The notes: generated from the letters alone by a model not told the origin. Positions 53,760 through 64,000 are shown, counted from the first letter of the stretch. The stretch: 64,000 nt of DNA from Favolaschia claudopus (GCA_037176885.1 JAWWNJ010000148.1:1-64000); one strand, 5' to 3'. A program made the numbers and translations.

Positions 53760-54066
53760 GGCACTGATAAAGTAAGTCAGTCGCGAGAAGTAGCACTTTC
53801 CCGAAACACTGACAACAGTGCTGAGTGTTGTTGGTAAAACAGTTTTTTGCCACGTGACTCCAACACGTTTGCTCGTGAACTTTTGCAGTCCGTGATGGGA
53901 AATCGAAAAATCGGTCATCCCGAGGCTTTTCTGGGTGCCGAAAACGCGTTTTCCCGGCCGAGGGATTTCCCCTTGGAGAAGGGAAAACAATGACCCACCG
54001 TGGGAGTCTCGACCGTTTTGCCATCACCCTCGGAATGGAGAAGTTCCCGCGGCCGTCGAAACGTAA

Positions 54067-54190
54067 TGTACTAACGGCGTGGGGCGCGACGTGATGGTGA
54101 CCGGTCACGTGCTGATGCGCGCGCTTAATTTACCGGATGTACGAATCGTGGTGACCTGGGCAAAATATATTCAGGATCGACACTTTGATC
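54067..54190 (+). repeat. Dispersed block shared with 25576-25700
   Basis: TGTACTAACGGCGTGGGG, GTGATGGTGACCGGTCAC and CGGATGTAC match the block upstream of the 26.3-kb gene. A MITE follows at 54197. Weaker similarity resumes at about 54565-55010 (CGATCGG and CATTC words), without the gene. Confidence 0.65.
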
Positions 54191-54196
54191 TACATA

Positions 54197-54560
54197 CAGT
54201 TGCGGCAAAATCAATTTACTTACTAAATAAGGAAATTCTCGTCAATTCGCTCCTTTCGCTCGTTTTTTTCGAGCGGTAAATTGATAAGAATACCAAAAAC
54301 TGCTGGCCTGTCCTGATGTAGGGAAACTGGCGTCTCTGTATTGGTTTCGCCGGGATAACCAGCAACTTTGTCTCATAAAGTGCAGCCAAAAGCAGTGAGA
54401 AACATGACGAATCCGGTTGTTTTTTGTGCGTAGACCGGCTCAACTCCAGGAGTACACCCTTTGTGCCATTTCAACGTGCTTGTGGTGGTTTTGCTGTGCG
54501 GTAGAGCGGATCTGATGAGAATTTCCTTATTTGGTAAGTAAATTGATTTTGCCGCAACTG
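54197..54560. mobile_element. TA-target MITE, CAGTTGCGGC family, copy 3
   Basis: 364 bp, inverted ends CAGTTGCGGCAAAATCAATT and beyond, TA on both sides (54195-54196 and 54561-54562). Inserted into the dispersed block shared with 25.6-26.3 kb. Confidence 0.88.
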
Positions 54561-55019
54561 TATCGTTCGGAAGGTTCGAACCTTCGTTCGCACGTTCCGG
54601 TAAATCTACAATGTGTACAATCGGAAGATAGCGAGTTTTTTTCATCTCCGGTCCGTGCGCGGGCCGCGCTTGGGCCGCGCTGACTGCTGGGGGTTGTGCC
54701 ATGCCTGCGAGCCGCTTATCGTAGTGTTCTGAAGGCGCCGTGGCACAATACACGGTTTTTCTTTCGACAAAATTTTGAAGCAAACAAAAACTATCGTTCC
54801 CTCCGTTCGTGACCTGCCGATCGAACCGATCGGGCACTTCGGCAATGTTCAAACGTCACTGTTCAATCCTTTCGATCGTAAACTATGGGTTATCACAATG
54901 TGAACTCTGTGCATTCTGGAGAATCAAAAGTTACGTTCCTTCCGATCGAGCCTTGCAATCCATTCAATCCATCCAAATTGGATTACTGCAAAACAAAACA
55001 AAACTAGGGTTTGTGTAAG

Positions 55020-56320
55020 CTGTTGCCCAGTATCTACCGTCTAGAGTGAAGCCGTAGTCACGCGGAGCTCCTATATTGGGGACGAGAAAGGTGTCTGAAC
55101 ATCTTTTCCTGTGGAAATTATGCTCGAAAAAGTAGAAGATTGACGGGCCTCTATATTCTTCCCCCTGCCATAAATTTGAATAAGAATGTTACCCATGAGC
55201 GTACAGTGCCAAGCATCACATCACGGTTCCTTTTTTGGCAGGGAACGGCATCAAATGTTGAACTCGAAACTACATTATGCCGTCAACACCATTCAACTTA
55301 AAAACAGTGTAAAACGTCTCTAGCAACTCATCTTGTGCTTATTGAACAAGTTTTTGTATTTTCACCTCCGAAAAAGTGAAACAAACCCTAATGATAGCTG
55401 ATGCCATCATCAAATTCCCATATCGGTTAGGGTTAAGGTCACGTGCGTCCCGGACTTTGCCGCCCCAACGTTCGGCGGATCACCCAGGTAGGTCAGACAG
55501 AGCAGACTCGGCTACACTCGGCTACCAATTTTTCTGGGTTTCTGCATGACTACATCTGGCCTCAATCCATCCAAAATTAGAGCCAAAAGCATGATTTTAT
55601 TTTTTCCAGACGCGAAAAAAGTGAAACACCGTGGGAAAAAGTGAGTTCTCGACGCCAAACGCATTCTTTTGGTCGGTTTCCTTCCTTAGAAAATCAGAAA
55701 TAAATCACAAAAAATTATGTTCGGCCGAAAAAGCAGTGTTGGAGAAGTGGTGCTTGGCACTGTACCACACCCAATACATTGATTTACTTACCAGCAGAAA
55801 CTCATAGTATCGGCAACACACAGTGTATTCTCCGGCAAAATCCAAAATGATTGAGAAATTTAGGTGTGGACATCTTGATTGAAGTGAATCGAGTATTTTG
55901 ATTAATTTTTGCGTATAGGTCTAAATCAACCGCATTCCTTCCTTTTCTCTTATGCTGTCTCTCCGAAAAGCACGTTACAAGTGCATAAGCAATTTATTTC
56001 TATATTTATCACCCAAGCTTGTAATTCTATGAATTCAACGCTGTTGCCTACTTACTGTCAACTACAATAGTCTACAAAGCATTTTAGCGATAGCCCAAGG
56101 TCAGGAACGCACGCAATGCAGGGAAAAACTGTGCTTTCAGCATTCACAGTTTCTCGGGAAGTAAAGCTAATGGGGGTTCGGAATAAAATTATGAGCCACT
56201 TCAGACAATATAGCACAGTTATTTTATGGCTTTTCGTTCCTCATTGAGTTTCTCAAACCCCCAGAGCGTCGAAATCTTAAGTTATAGATTAAACAAAGGT
56301 TGGACTTGTGTTTCACACCC
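55020..56320. other. No gene seen
   Basis: AT-rich DNA without a supported frame. A stray ATTGATTTACTTACCA word near 55778 resembles the CAGTTGCGGC MITE end. Confidence 0.35.
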
Positions 56321-56323
56321 GAT

Positions 56324-56508
56324 CGGCAATTGCCGGCTTGAGTTCTGACGGGCTCTGTCGGCCTCGCAGCCGGCAAACCGATCACCAGAGTGTACAATCG
56401 TATATTCTGCCGAGGTAACCACCAGAGTACACGATTGTACTCTCTGGTGATCGGAGAACCGAGTCCGAGGACTCCGACTATCCGCCAGCACGAAGGCGGC
56501 AATTGCCG
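56324..56508. repeat. Fold-back element with CGGCAATTGCCG ends
   Basis: 185 bp. The outer ends CGGCAATTGCCGG and GGCGGCAATTGCCG are inverted. A second inner pair is longer: CCGATCACCAGAGTGTACAA (56378-) against its near-complement at 56431-56454. No coding frame. Confidence 0.7.
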
Positions 56509-56669
56509 ATGTGTGGGAAATTCTTGCTAGAGAATTCTGTGCAAGCACTGTCAAATAAAGCCATGTTCTGTCTCTTGAATTCCAAATAACCATCGAGAGA
56601 TGATAGACAGGAAATTGTTTTGTGTATAAAAAATTAGAATACTTAACTACCCATTTGTCAAACTAATTA

Positions 56670-56981
56670 CAGCTGTTCCGGAATACCTTGGCATGTTCAC
56701 ATTTTTTTTGCGCACTTTGCACTTTTGATCGAGGTGATATGATGCACCATCTATGGAGATTTGGGCCGAATGCCGCTGTTCCCGACGTTTTTGTGGCATC
56801 CCTGCTCATTTTCCGAGGACTTCTCCCCGTTCCATAGCCGGTGAGTAGCCGCTGAGCTGCCGCTGCCAGGCGTTGTTAGCCGAGGTGATCCTTTCCTTTA
56901 AAGGTGCATCATATCAGTCCATCAAATGTGCGAGTTGCGTGCAAAAAAATGTGAACATGCCAAGGTATTCCGGAACAGCTG
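56670..56981. mobile_element. Tc1-like MITE sharing ends with the 14.8-kb element
   Basis: 312 bp, termini CAGCTGTTCCGGAATACC and beyond, TA on both sides (56668-56669 and 56982-56983). The first about 100 bp at each end match the TIRs of 14784-17201 with changes, so that family could have moved it. Confidence 0.88.
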
Positions 56982-56984
56982 TAA

Positions 56985-57399
56985 ATAGTTTTACAATTAA
57001 AGCCAAACAAAACTTCAGCTATCAGATTGTACAGTAACTACCAAATCTTTCAATCCTTCCGATCGTGAGCACAATTTCGATTACTTCATCAGATTGAGGA
57101 TATATTCAATGGTTGCTTGCTCATCAAGAAAGAATTCAGTAAGCATCCGGTTTTGTAACACTGAATCTCCTCAAGTTACAAGCACTTGAAGCACTTTGTC
57201 ACCAGTGCCGGGGCTCAGGGAATGCTTTGAGCAACTTCAAAAAAATTACCCGACTTTGTGCTACTACCAGTGTCTTGGATATACTTACCACTATCCAGTG
57301 AGTATAAGCTTTAGCTGTCAAAATTAATAATCCAGAAAAAACAGGGCCGCTGAGTCACTGCAACCAGATTCATCAGGAGCAGAGTTTTGAAGGTGAATA
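56985..57399. other. No gene seen
   Basis: AT-rich sequence with no supported feature. Confidence 0.3.
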
Positions 57400-57878
57400 C
57401 TGTACAATTACGTTCAAATCGTTAATCACGCGTCACACCCACCTCTCCCGAACCGAATTTTTGCCCTGTGTCACTGACTCACGCCTCACACGGGCCATTG
57501 TCGAAAAAAATCCTTCAAAATGGGATTTTGCTCAAAAAATCACTTTGCTAGTAATGTGGGCCCTCTGGTGTGTTTTCTTGACTTCTTATGTTCAATTTCT
57601 TCTAGGTTTCCACTTGAAGTGATTTTCAACTGAATTCTCGGTACCGTCTGAAATGCGGTTTTTTTGCTCAAGGTATAGTATTTCTCCACCGCATTCCCAA
57701 TCCTCGCGGAAGAAATCCAGACTCACTTACTAAATGTTTTCAGGCTCCTCCTCGCGAGACTGGGGGTTGTCGAAAATTTGCGCCCTGTCACACCACGCCA
57801 GGACCACTGTCGAAATGTCGAATTGGTTCAGGCGCGTCACGCGTCACCCTCCATGTCGATTTGAACGTAATTGTACTG
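57400..57878. mobile_element. DNA element with inverted CTGTACAATTACG ends
   Basis: About 479 bp. The left end CTGTACAATTACGTTCAAAT and the complement of the right end CAGTACAATTACGTTCAAAT match except near the tip. GTCAC/GTGAC and CACGCGTCAC words cluster at both ends. It ends 230 bp before the start of the 58.1-kb gene. Confidence 0.68.
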
Positions 57879-58109
57879 TGCGCACGAAAGCTTGACTGAA
57901 CCGATGATCATCCGTTGTTTTTTCCAGCATATGCGCAGTCGCATCACTTATTTCGGTACGTCAGTTCGTTGCATACGTCAACACAATCCTGAATTCACTC
58001 CACAGCTCATTCTCTCGCCCAGAACGCTCATTTACGCGTCATTCTACTTTTGCATCGGCCGAAGTAAGCCTAAGCATCTCTCTCCCTCCTCCCCTGAACC
58101 TCAACCAAC

Positions 58110-58588
58110 ATGCTTCCTAACCAAAGTGTACTCCAACGCCCTTCTCGCGAGCCTCAACGCCCCCGCACCATCATCCGCGGCCGCATCACCGGCGTCGACA
58201 GCAACCCCCTCCACCACATCAACGTAAAGCCCTCGCGCAACGGCAGTGCAAGTGTCGCAGCAACGCGGCGTCTGTCGCGCGACGTCTTCGTGAGACCTGG
58301 CGATATTGAGATTGATGTTGTTTCGACGGCGGGCGCGGGGGATGAGCCGCTTGCGGTGAGGATTGATCGGAGGACTGAGAGGTATGCGGATGGGGATGGG
58401 AGCTATAGTGAGCGTTTGAATTATCAATCGTTTCGCAATGGATTTTTGCTGACGGTGTGCTCAGATTAAGGAGCCTGACTCCGCTGCTTAGCTTGTCTTC
58501 CTCGAATGTCACTTCGCCTTCACCTAAAAGAGAGTCCACATCTCCCAAAAATAGGCCGCACGACCATCATACCCTTCCTCAAAGCTAA
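58110..58588 (+). CDS. Small two-exon gene, unknown function
   Basis: Starts MLPNQSVLQRPSREPQRPRT at 58110. The first exon also reads IIRGRITGVDSNPLHHINVK and DVFVRPGDIEIDVV and ends near 58408 (YADGDGSY). A GTGAGCG...CTCAG intron of about 57 bp follows. Exon 2 is Ser/Pro-rich (SSSNVTSPSPKRESTSP) and stops at 58586-58588. The predicted size is about 140 residues. No domain is recognised. Codon use and the clean splice support a real gene. A CG-rich coding start follows a DNA element at 57.4-57.9 kb. Confidence 0.55.
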
Positions 58589-58702
58589 AACACGGCCCTA
58601 GAGCACCTTTTCCCGCGTATAGAGTATTAGTTATACATACATATATTGTTCACGGACCACTTTAACTGACCTTCGCCCGACGACTTCAATCTTGAAGTAC
58701 AG

Positions 58703-58770
58703 TGGCGGCAAAATCTGATGTCACCCCCAAAAAAGGAAATTCTCATCAATTCAACTCGTTTTCTTTTCTG
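58703..58770. repeat. Single end of the CAGTGGCGGC MITE family
   Basis: TACAGTGGCGGCAAAATCTG then ATGTCACCCCC resembles the terminus of the fold-back at 61723. GGAAATTCTCATCAATTC beyond it resembles the CAGTTGCGGC MITEs. No opposite end was found. Confidence 0.45.
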
Positions 58771-58807
58771 TGCCCTGTTTTCTGTGGTCGAACCTTTCAC
58801 AATACAT

Positions 58808-59666
58808 TTAAAACATAGAGCAGGTGGGGGGTGGTAGTATTCGAGGCAGCCCGCTGAAGATTGTGGGCTTTGCTATGCCGGTTTGCAGCCTCCGCCTCGC
58901 ATGCTGCGTTTTGCAGCGGCAGGTTACGTGCGGAGACGTCTCCGTGATTACAATCCTCCACGGTATAGTTGTCAGGTCGATGAAGGACAGGGAAGTAAGT
59001 GGGTGCACGAGGCTTATGACGGTTTTTTATCGGGCAGAACAGGCGGCAGCCGTAGGCGCCTGTGTGGCCGACCAATCCGTCCATCATCGCAATCCCAGGA
59101 CCATCCGCAGTGGCGAGGATATGGAACGGGTAGTGTCTGTAAACACGCGATCTTCCTCGGCGTCCCAAATCTTCGAATCTTGATTCATGAGTGCGGCAAG
59201 GTGATATACCCCGGGGAAGAGTAAAGATTCCACGACTTTGATTTTGTTCGGGCCAGGCTGGGATGACATATCTCTTTCTGTAACGCAAGTGGCTGTCGAG
59301 ATCACAGAGCACCCAAATGTAGATCCACCAATCCGACTGCTTCATGGCATACAACTGCGCGCCGCCGATGGATAGGAGGAGGACGGAATCGTCGTCGCGA
59401 ATGCGACCGCCTTGCACAGCATTCAGATATGCCGTGCCATATCGATACAAGTCATCAGACTCGTTAATTTGAATCCTGCCAGCAGCGTCGCGATTTGCCC
59501 GGATTTTCGCTGTACGGTCCCGACGATGTCGCATGCGTTTTGCGCCTTCTGGTGTACGCCACAATGCTTGTGGTACGGGACCAACGGGAATCGTGTCAAA
59601 TTGCCCCGCGGCTACCTTGACTTCTCCGCCGCTGCTCTTGAGAATATGGGGATCGTTGGGGGATCG
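58808..59666 (-). pseudogene. Plavaka-type transposase core, decayed
   Basis: The minus-strand frame holds the core of a Plavaka (CACTA-related, Tnp2-like) transposase: DTIPVGPVPQALWRTPEGAK, YRYGTAYLNAVQGGRIRDDD, LSIGGAQLYAMKQSDWWIYI, then VESLLFPGVYHLAALMNQD in another frame and HILATADGPGIAMMDGLVGH back in the first. Family members I remember have SIDGAQLY, so the Asp that is probably catalytic reads Gly here. Two compensating frame changes lie at about 59235 and 59120. Both ends of the protein are missing. No TIRs were identified. Confidence 0.75.
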
Positions 59667-59944
59667 TAGCGGGAAGCTCCACATTACACACACGCCTCCA
59701 ACTCAGCCCAATGAGCGGTGTAGGCAATGCATGAGTTCGGGCACATGTCGTGGGTTATAGGGATGACACCGGTGAGACGCCTCGACTGCTTTCTTCACTG
59801 CGTCATGGTTTGTTTGAGGCGCCGGATACCGGCGCCATAAGTGCGCCGCGGACAGCATGCTCCATCGAGAGTAATGAATCTTTCTTCGACTCGTCTGGAA
59901 TTTGACAGCCCGTCCAACGTGTTCTAGGTTTCCATCGGCTCCCA

Positions 59945-61137
59945 GTGAACATCCGAACTTTCGCAAATTTCAACTGGGACGCTTCGCAGTTCCAGGCTAT
60001 CAATTCCAACTTCGAGGACACCGCACAGCGAGCCGACACCGCGCTGGCTGCCATTCATAGCCGCACACCCGAGCTTGCCCGAGCTGGCCCTTTCACGCAG
60101 ACTGCTGCCAATCTCCCTCGCCGCCCAGCCCCCTCCCTCCACAAGGCTTCTGCTCCCGCCGCCGGCAATGTCGTTCGAGGAGGCGTGAAGTTAAGGGCGG
60201 AGGCGCGTCGCGCAATCTCAGTCGAGTCCGGCTCGGAGGACGAGATGGATGAGGATGAAGCAGACGAGAACGGAGTAGCTTCAACGAAGACCAGCTTCGG
60301 CACCGGGGAAGCGCTCATCAAGCTCGCAAGTGCCGCCGTCGACCTCACGGCCTTCCTCGCCCCGCACAAGAAGAAGGGTGTTGCCTGGCAGGCGATCACT
60401 GACACCCTCAAGAAGGACAAGTTGCTCCGTCGCACCAAAATCAACGCCGTAACTGTGCAGAGGAAAGCCGAGGCTCTAGTTGCCTTCAAGAAGGTGCGCT
60501 TCCCCTCATTTTCATGTCCTGTACTCAAGCTATTCGTTTAGGACCCCAGCAAAAAGAAACCTCTGCAGGAATCACCATTGCCGCGCTCTTGGAGGGTCTC
60601 GAAGATCAGTACGACCAGGCGAAGGATAAATCGGATGCACAGAAGGAAAAGATTAAGAAGGTGCGTCATTAATTTCCTTTCGACTTTATCGCGCTGAACT
60701 TCCTACAGAAAGCCGACGAGGATCGTGTGGGTGGGGAGGCTATCCGCACGGCCTCTCGGATCGCCTTCAGCAAGAAATCCAAGAAGCGAGCCCGATCTCC
60801 GAGTCCGAGCGCAAAGAGCGACGACGACGCTGCTACCGACACCGAGCCTGCCGAGCCCGTCTCCGCATCGTCCCGCACCTCACGCGCAGCCGCTTCTTCC
60901 AGCGTCGTGATCATTGGCTCGGATGACGAGGGAAGGACCAGGAAGCCGAAGCGTCCCCGCCGCGCTGATCCCGCTGCTCATCAGGCGGGCATGCTCGCGC
61001 TCATGGAGAAGAGTGAGGCCCGTGCCGCGGCACACGACACTGTGATTCAAAAATCTCTGGAGAACTTTGTGAGTGATTCGGCGAAGCAGGAGCAAGAGAC
61101 CATCGACCTCTTGAAAAAGTTGGTGGAGAAGGATTAA
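59945..61137 (+). CDS. Nuclear-looking coiled-coil protein gene, 5' end uncertain
   Basis: The frame from about 59945 reads FNWDASQFQAINSNFEDTAQ, then an acidic stretch SGSEDEMDEDEADENG, LIKLASAAVDLTAFLAPHKK and KINAVTVQRKAEALVAFKK. An intron follows from 60496, with the acceptor probably at 60546. Exon 2 reads QKETSAGITIAALLEGLEDQ and DQAKDKSDAQKEKIKK. After a second intron (60661-60709) it gives RIAFSKKSKKRARS, an acidic/Ser region, the basic RTRKPKRPRRADP and QEQETIDLLKKLVEKD, stop 61135-61137. The basic clusters suggest a nuclear protein. The first codon in this frame is GTG, so the real start is upstream or lost. I know no function. It converges with the next gene. Confidence 0.55.
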
Positions 61138-61218
61138 ATACACGGACGCTTCGATAAAATCATGTACTCTTCCAAAACAAAATGGTATTCAAGTGATCTA
61201 GCTATTCGTTCTCGTCGT

Positions 61219-61557
61219 CTACGTCGTCGTGAAAATAATCCTCGACAAAAGGTGGTAAGCAATTAAAAGCTTGGGAAGTCTGATTAGGTCGAATGCATTT
61301 GAGTGCATTCGAGAGAAGGACACTAGATCTGTATCGAGATTCTCGTCGTCTAGGGATGCAGTCTTCAGCAGATCGATGTAAGCCTGGGGGAGCTTGAGAT
61401 CGTCGAGAACTATCTTTGGTGCAGTAGCGTCTGGACCAATAGAGTCGCGTGAAGCGGGAGAGGTAGACGCGCGAGGGGGTGGGGATGGGGATGGAGCATT
61501 CGGGTCTTTGGAAGGCATAGAGGCGGTTCCATTGGACGGGGAAGGCAGGGAAGACAT
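61219..61557 (-). CDS. Small unknown gene, convergent with the previous one
   Basis: Starts MSSLPSPSNGTASMPSKDP at 61557. The first part is Ser/Pro-rich, then KIVLDDLKLPQAYIDLLKTA. Near 61320 the better reading changes frame to SNALKCIRPNQTSQAFNCLP and an acidic end DDVDDENE, stop near 61203. A small intron or an indel is needed. I do not recognise the family. It ends about 65 bp from the neighbour's stop. Confidence 0.4.
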   Translation of the reverse strand: MSSLPSPSNGTASMPSKDPNAPSPSPPPRASTSPASRDSIGPDATAPKIVLDDLKLPQAYIDLLKTASLDDENLDTDLVSFSRMHSNAFDLIRLPKLLIAYHLLSRIIFTTT

Positions 61558-61722
61558 GCCGGACTCCGAGTTTTGCGTATCAGCAGAAATTGTTGCTGTA
61601 TTCTGCGGATTAATGACCAGGTAGGTAAGTCAATCGGAGGAATAAGCTAAAATGGATTCCACTAACCTCTGCCTGTTTTTTCTGTTTTGTTTTCCTGCGC
61701 TTTTAGGCTCGTGACCAGCCTA

Positions 61723-61952
61723 CAGTGGCGGCGCCATCTGATGCCACCCCTAAAAATAGAACAGCCTGTTTCTGGAACTTTTGATGCAAATGGAGTCGAT
61801 TGGGGTCACATCAACTTTTTGGGGGTGGCATCAGATGGCGCCGCCACTGTCGGCGCCAATACTAGGTGACCCCAATCGACTCCATTTGCATCAAAAGTTC
61901 CAGAAACAGGCTGTTCTATTTTTAGGGGTGGCATCAGATCCCGCCGCCACTG
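61723..61952. mobile_element. Fold-back element with about 85-bp near-perfect arms
   Basis: TA-flanked. The left arm is 61723-61807 (CAGTGGCGGCGCCATCTGATG and on). The right arm 61870-61952 is its reverse complement with very few changes. The loop contains a further terminus (GGCGCCGCCACTG at 61837-61849), so an element end is present three times. Confidence 0.85.
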
Positions 61953-62139
61953 TACGAGAAATCCGCCCTTTTGTAATTGGGGTGTGGGGCGGACATATAA
62001 TTCGGGCCCCTCGTTTCGGCGGGGGCGGAGTTTGAATTTGAGTGATGGGAACCCTCGCAGTCAATATAAATCTACTGTTTTTCTTTGTTTACTCGGCGAT
62101 GGATGGAGGGGGAAAGCGAGGGAAAATGCCGATAAATAG

Positions 62140-62420
62140 AGGGTTTGCAAGTGTGATGGATGATTTGTGATGGCCAGCCGCCGGCCGACCGGGGCTTGAA
62201 CCGCAAGTGCGCTACTCCTCGGAACCCGTGACCTGAAGTCACGATCATGCCGAAGCGGAGGGAACGGAGTTTGAAAAGTCGGAGGGCAGAAGCCGAGAGT
62301 GTCTAAAGTGTTTTCTCCCGGGTGCGGGGCAGGGAATCGAACCAACGAGGGCCCTCGCCGTCGTGAGCAAAACTCACACGACTCTCCCCGGAGACGATGG
62401 ATGCCACTACACCCGCAGTA
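62140..62420 (-). repeat. SINE-like candidate with tRNA-like head
   Basis: On the minus strand the head starts at about 62415 with TGTAGTGGCATCC (A-box-like). The B box is GGTTCGATTCC (62333-62343). The sequence then reads GAGAAAACACTTTAGACACT and CGGCTTC, matching the body at 49412-49450. A second GGTTCAAGCCC box lies near 62193. No A-tail was identified. Confidence 0.5.
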
Positions 62421-63140
62421 CTCGGTGTTACAAAAAGTAACCGATAATTTATTTGGTCACTCCTTCACGGCCACGTGGTATTTTTTTGAAGTGTCGCGCT
62501 TCAAATATACCCCTGACAATTCTCTACAGCATACATGAAAAGATCCGTGACATTCCTTGTCTGAGGCTCCTGAGGCTTGTCAACAAACTGAACGTCATAC
62601 TATTTTTGCATGCAGCCGGCACAAACCACACAAAAACTCGAAAGATATCCACAATTTCTGATCAACGTACCGGATTTCCAACCTGCATTTGATAAAGACG
62701 ACACTATTCCATCCAGTCATACAAAATACTTGTGAAAACGGCGTCAAAATAGTGTGAAAAGAGGTCGCGCATATTTCACCTCAAATTTGTCCGTGTTGTT
62801 GATCCCGGTTAATGAGGAGGGTAGATGATGATAATATATGTCGCTGAATAGCTCTTGGTTACTTGATTGACACAGAGAGCAAGAGAGCTGCTGGAATTTT
62901 CCCCATTAGTTCCATCTTTTTGTAGCAAAACGAGCTGATACCCAGCTTGCAATTGAAACTGAATCAAATTTGAGTGGTGGAATTCAGACGCTCAAAAAAG
63001 CCCCAATGACATGGTTCAGACAGACCAAATTTGGTCAGACAATAGAATCGTGTATAAAATACAACATAGAATACTTGAAACTGTGTTTCCTGTGCTAACA
63101 AAGCGAGAGCCAAATGGTTTCTTCTAAATAAGGCAAAATG
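62420..63140. other. No gene seen
   Basis: No supported coding frame or repeat. Confidence 0.3.
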
Positions 63141-63660
63141 TTAGCTGTCAGATTCAACCGACTGGTGCGAGAGATTCGCGGCGTCGTTTCTCACAAACTG
63201 CCATGCAAATGGGTACAGAACATCCCAATGAACATTCCTATGTGCTTGAACCAACAAAATACTACACGATTCGGCCCATTGTCGGTCACTTTTTGTAACA
63301 ACGAGTAGAGGTCGCGTGTGTGAGAGTGGTGTACGCCGCCCCGGCTGCGTTATGCTTGATATGGCGAGCCGCGTTAGCCGCCTTATCATCCCGAGCCTTT
63401 GCCTGTGCCTCCGAGACCGATCCATACCACCCCCTGGTGCGGTGTAGTATGGCCAGGTGTGTGTGTCTGGTCTAGCGCAGCTTGGGGTAGAGCAGATTTC
63501 CCTCTTCCCCGCCTACTTTTTGGGAGGACGAGGTCCCGCGCTGGCGGAGCTAGCAGCGAACGCGAAACCACCCGTGCCCGATGGAACAGGCTGCGCCATG
63601 AGTGCGGCAACACTGCGAAGTGCGGAGGAGAGGGTTAGGTCGGGCTGGGCAATGAGGCTG
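63141..63660 (-). pseudogene. Possible gene fragment, unknown family
   Basis: Minus-strand frames give an Ala-rich part SALRSVAALMAQPVPSG and, further on, EAQAKARDDKAANAARHIKH in a different frame from SDRQWAESCSILLVQAHRN. Stops and frame changes prevent a model. It may be a decayed protein gene. Confidence 0.2.
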
Positions 63661-64000
63661 TGAACGAATTCGCTGTTGTTATAGTCTGTTATTGAGCGCG
63701 ATCGCTTGCACGGTCGCCCGTGTTATTACCAATCGTCGGAGTTTGAATATATTCCCACGGCTTCCTCCCTTTCTTTCAACGTTGTGCACCATCCAGCAGC
63801 AAACTTTCGCTGGGAAGGTGCCTTCTACTATCTATTGCAACAGGTCTATGTAGTAAGATTTACGATTTTCTTCATCCAATGAGCTTAATTGAACGACCCA
63901 TGAGTTTGACAGGCTTTGTCAGCCGGTTCTCAATCTTGTCGTTGCGTGAATATTTTGTCTAGATTTGACTGACAAGGCTGTTCATTTGCAATTAAGAAAG
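63660..64000. other. No gene seen
   Basis: No supported feature at the window edge. Confidence 0.3.

Noticed and set aside
53759..53990. 77-residue N-terminal extension of the 52.95-kb gene
   Set aside because: MANLIRSSKSGSDW is the family-typical start as I remember it; the extension has no such similarity.
55435..55445. Telomere-like TTAGGG repeat
   Set aside because: Only one GTTAGGGTTA word, not an array.
62160..62420. Two tRNA genes on the minus strand
   Set aside because: Both B boxes are convincing but I could not draw a cloverleaf with a 7-nt anticodon loop; the shared body with 49.4 kb favours a SINE-like repeat.

Overview
The window reads as nuclear DNA of a filamentous basidiomycete, most likely an agaricomycete. 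Genes carry short (about 50-80 bp) GT-AG introns. The element types present (Helitron, Crypton, DIRS-like, copia, Plavaka, Tc1/mariner, hAT) and several uncharacterised protein families that I know from mushroom genomes all fit this. There are no rRNA genes, no convincing tRNA genes and no CRISPR array. All species and family statements come from reading the sequence and from memory of the families; no database was searched.

Layout. 1-2.0 kb: 3' part of an RRM RNA-binding protein gene (Nam8/Ngr1/Csx1-like). 2.0-7.5 kb: a Helitron Rep/helicase reading frame broken by nested insertions, several with clear target-site duplications (TSDs). 8.7-11.0 kb: unrecognised minus-strand genes. 12.9-19.1 kb: repeat-rich DNA holding a 2.4-kb Tc1-like element that carries a transposase head and a piece of an apparent host gene. 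20.2-21.6 kb: a PWWP-domain gene. 22.5-25.5 kb: a copia retrotransposon end arranged as a head-to-head palindrome. 26.3-27.8 kb: a multi-exon unknown gene. 28.0-38.7 kb: solo LTRs, an AT-rich hAT-like dimer, a decayed HECT-like gene and a split Crypton. 38.96-46.44 kb: two adjacent copies of a transposon whose long protein I cannot place in a named superfamily. 46.5-52.3 kb: a DIRS-like tyrosine-recombinase retrotransposon (gag, RT/RNase H, YR), itself hit by a poly(A)-tailed insertion. 52.9-53.8 kb: a single-exon gene with a possible PD-(D/E)XK core. 54-64 kb: MITEs, fold-back elements, a Plavaka transposase remnant, and small host-like genes at 58.1, 59.9 and 61.2 kb.

How the parts relate. 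Most of the window is a transposon graveyard with many datable nesting events. The few host-like genes (RRM protein, PWWP protein, 8.7-kb gene, 58.1-kb gene, 59.9-kb and 61.2-kb genes) lie between insertions, and some are damaged by them. The most notable items are the tandem unclassified transposons with complementary lesions, the Tc1-like element with a captured gene, the Crypton apparently split by a copia element with an LTR-headed DNA-binding-domain ORF, the half-tRNA-type primer site of the copia elements, and a candidate SINE-like family.
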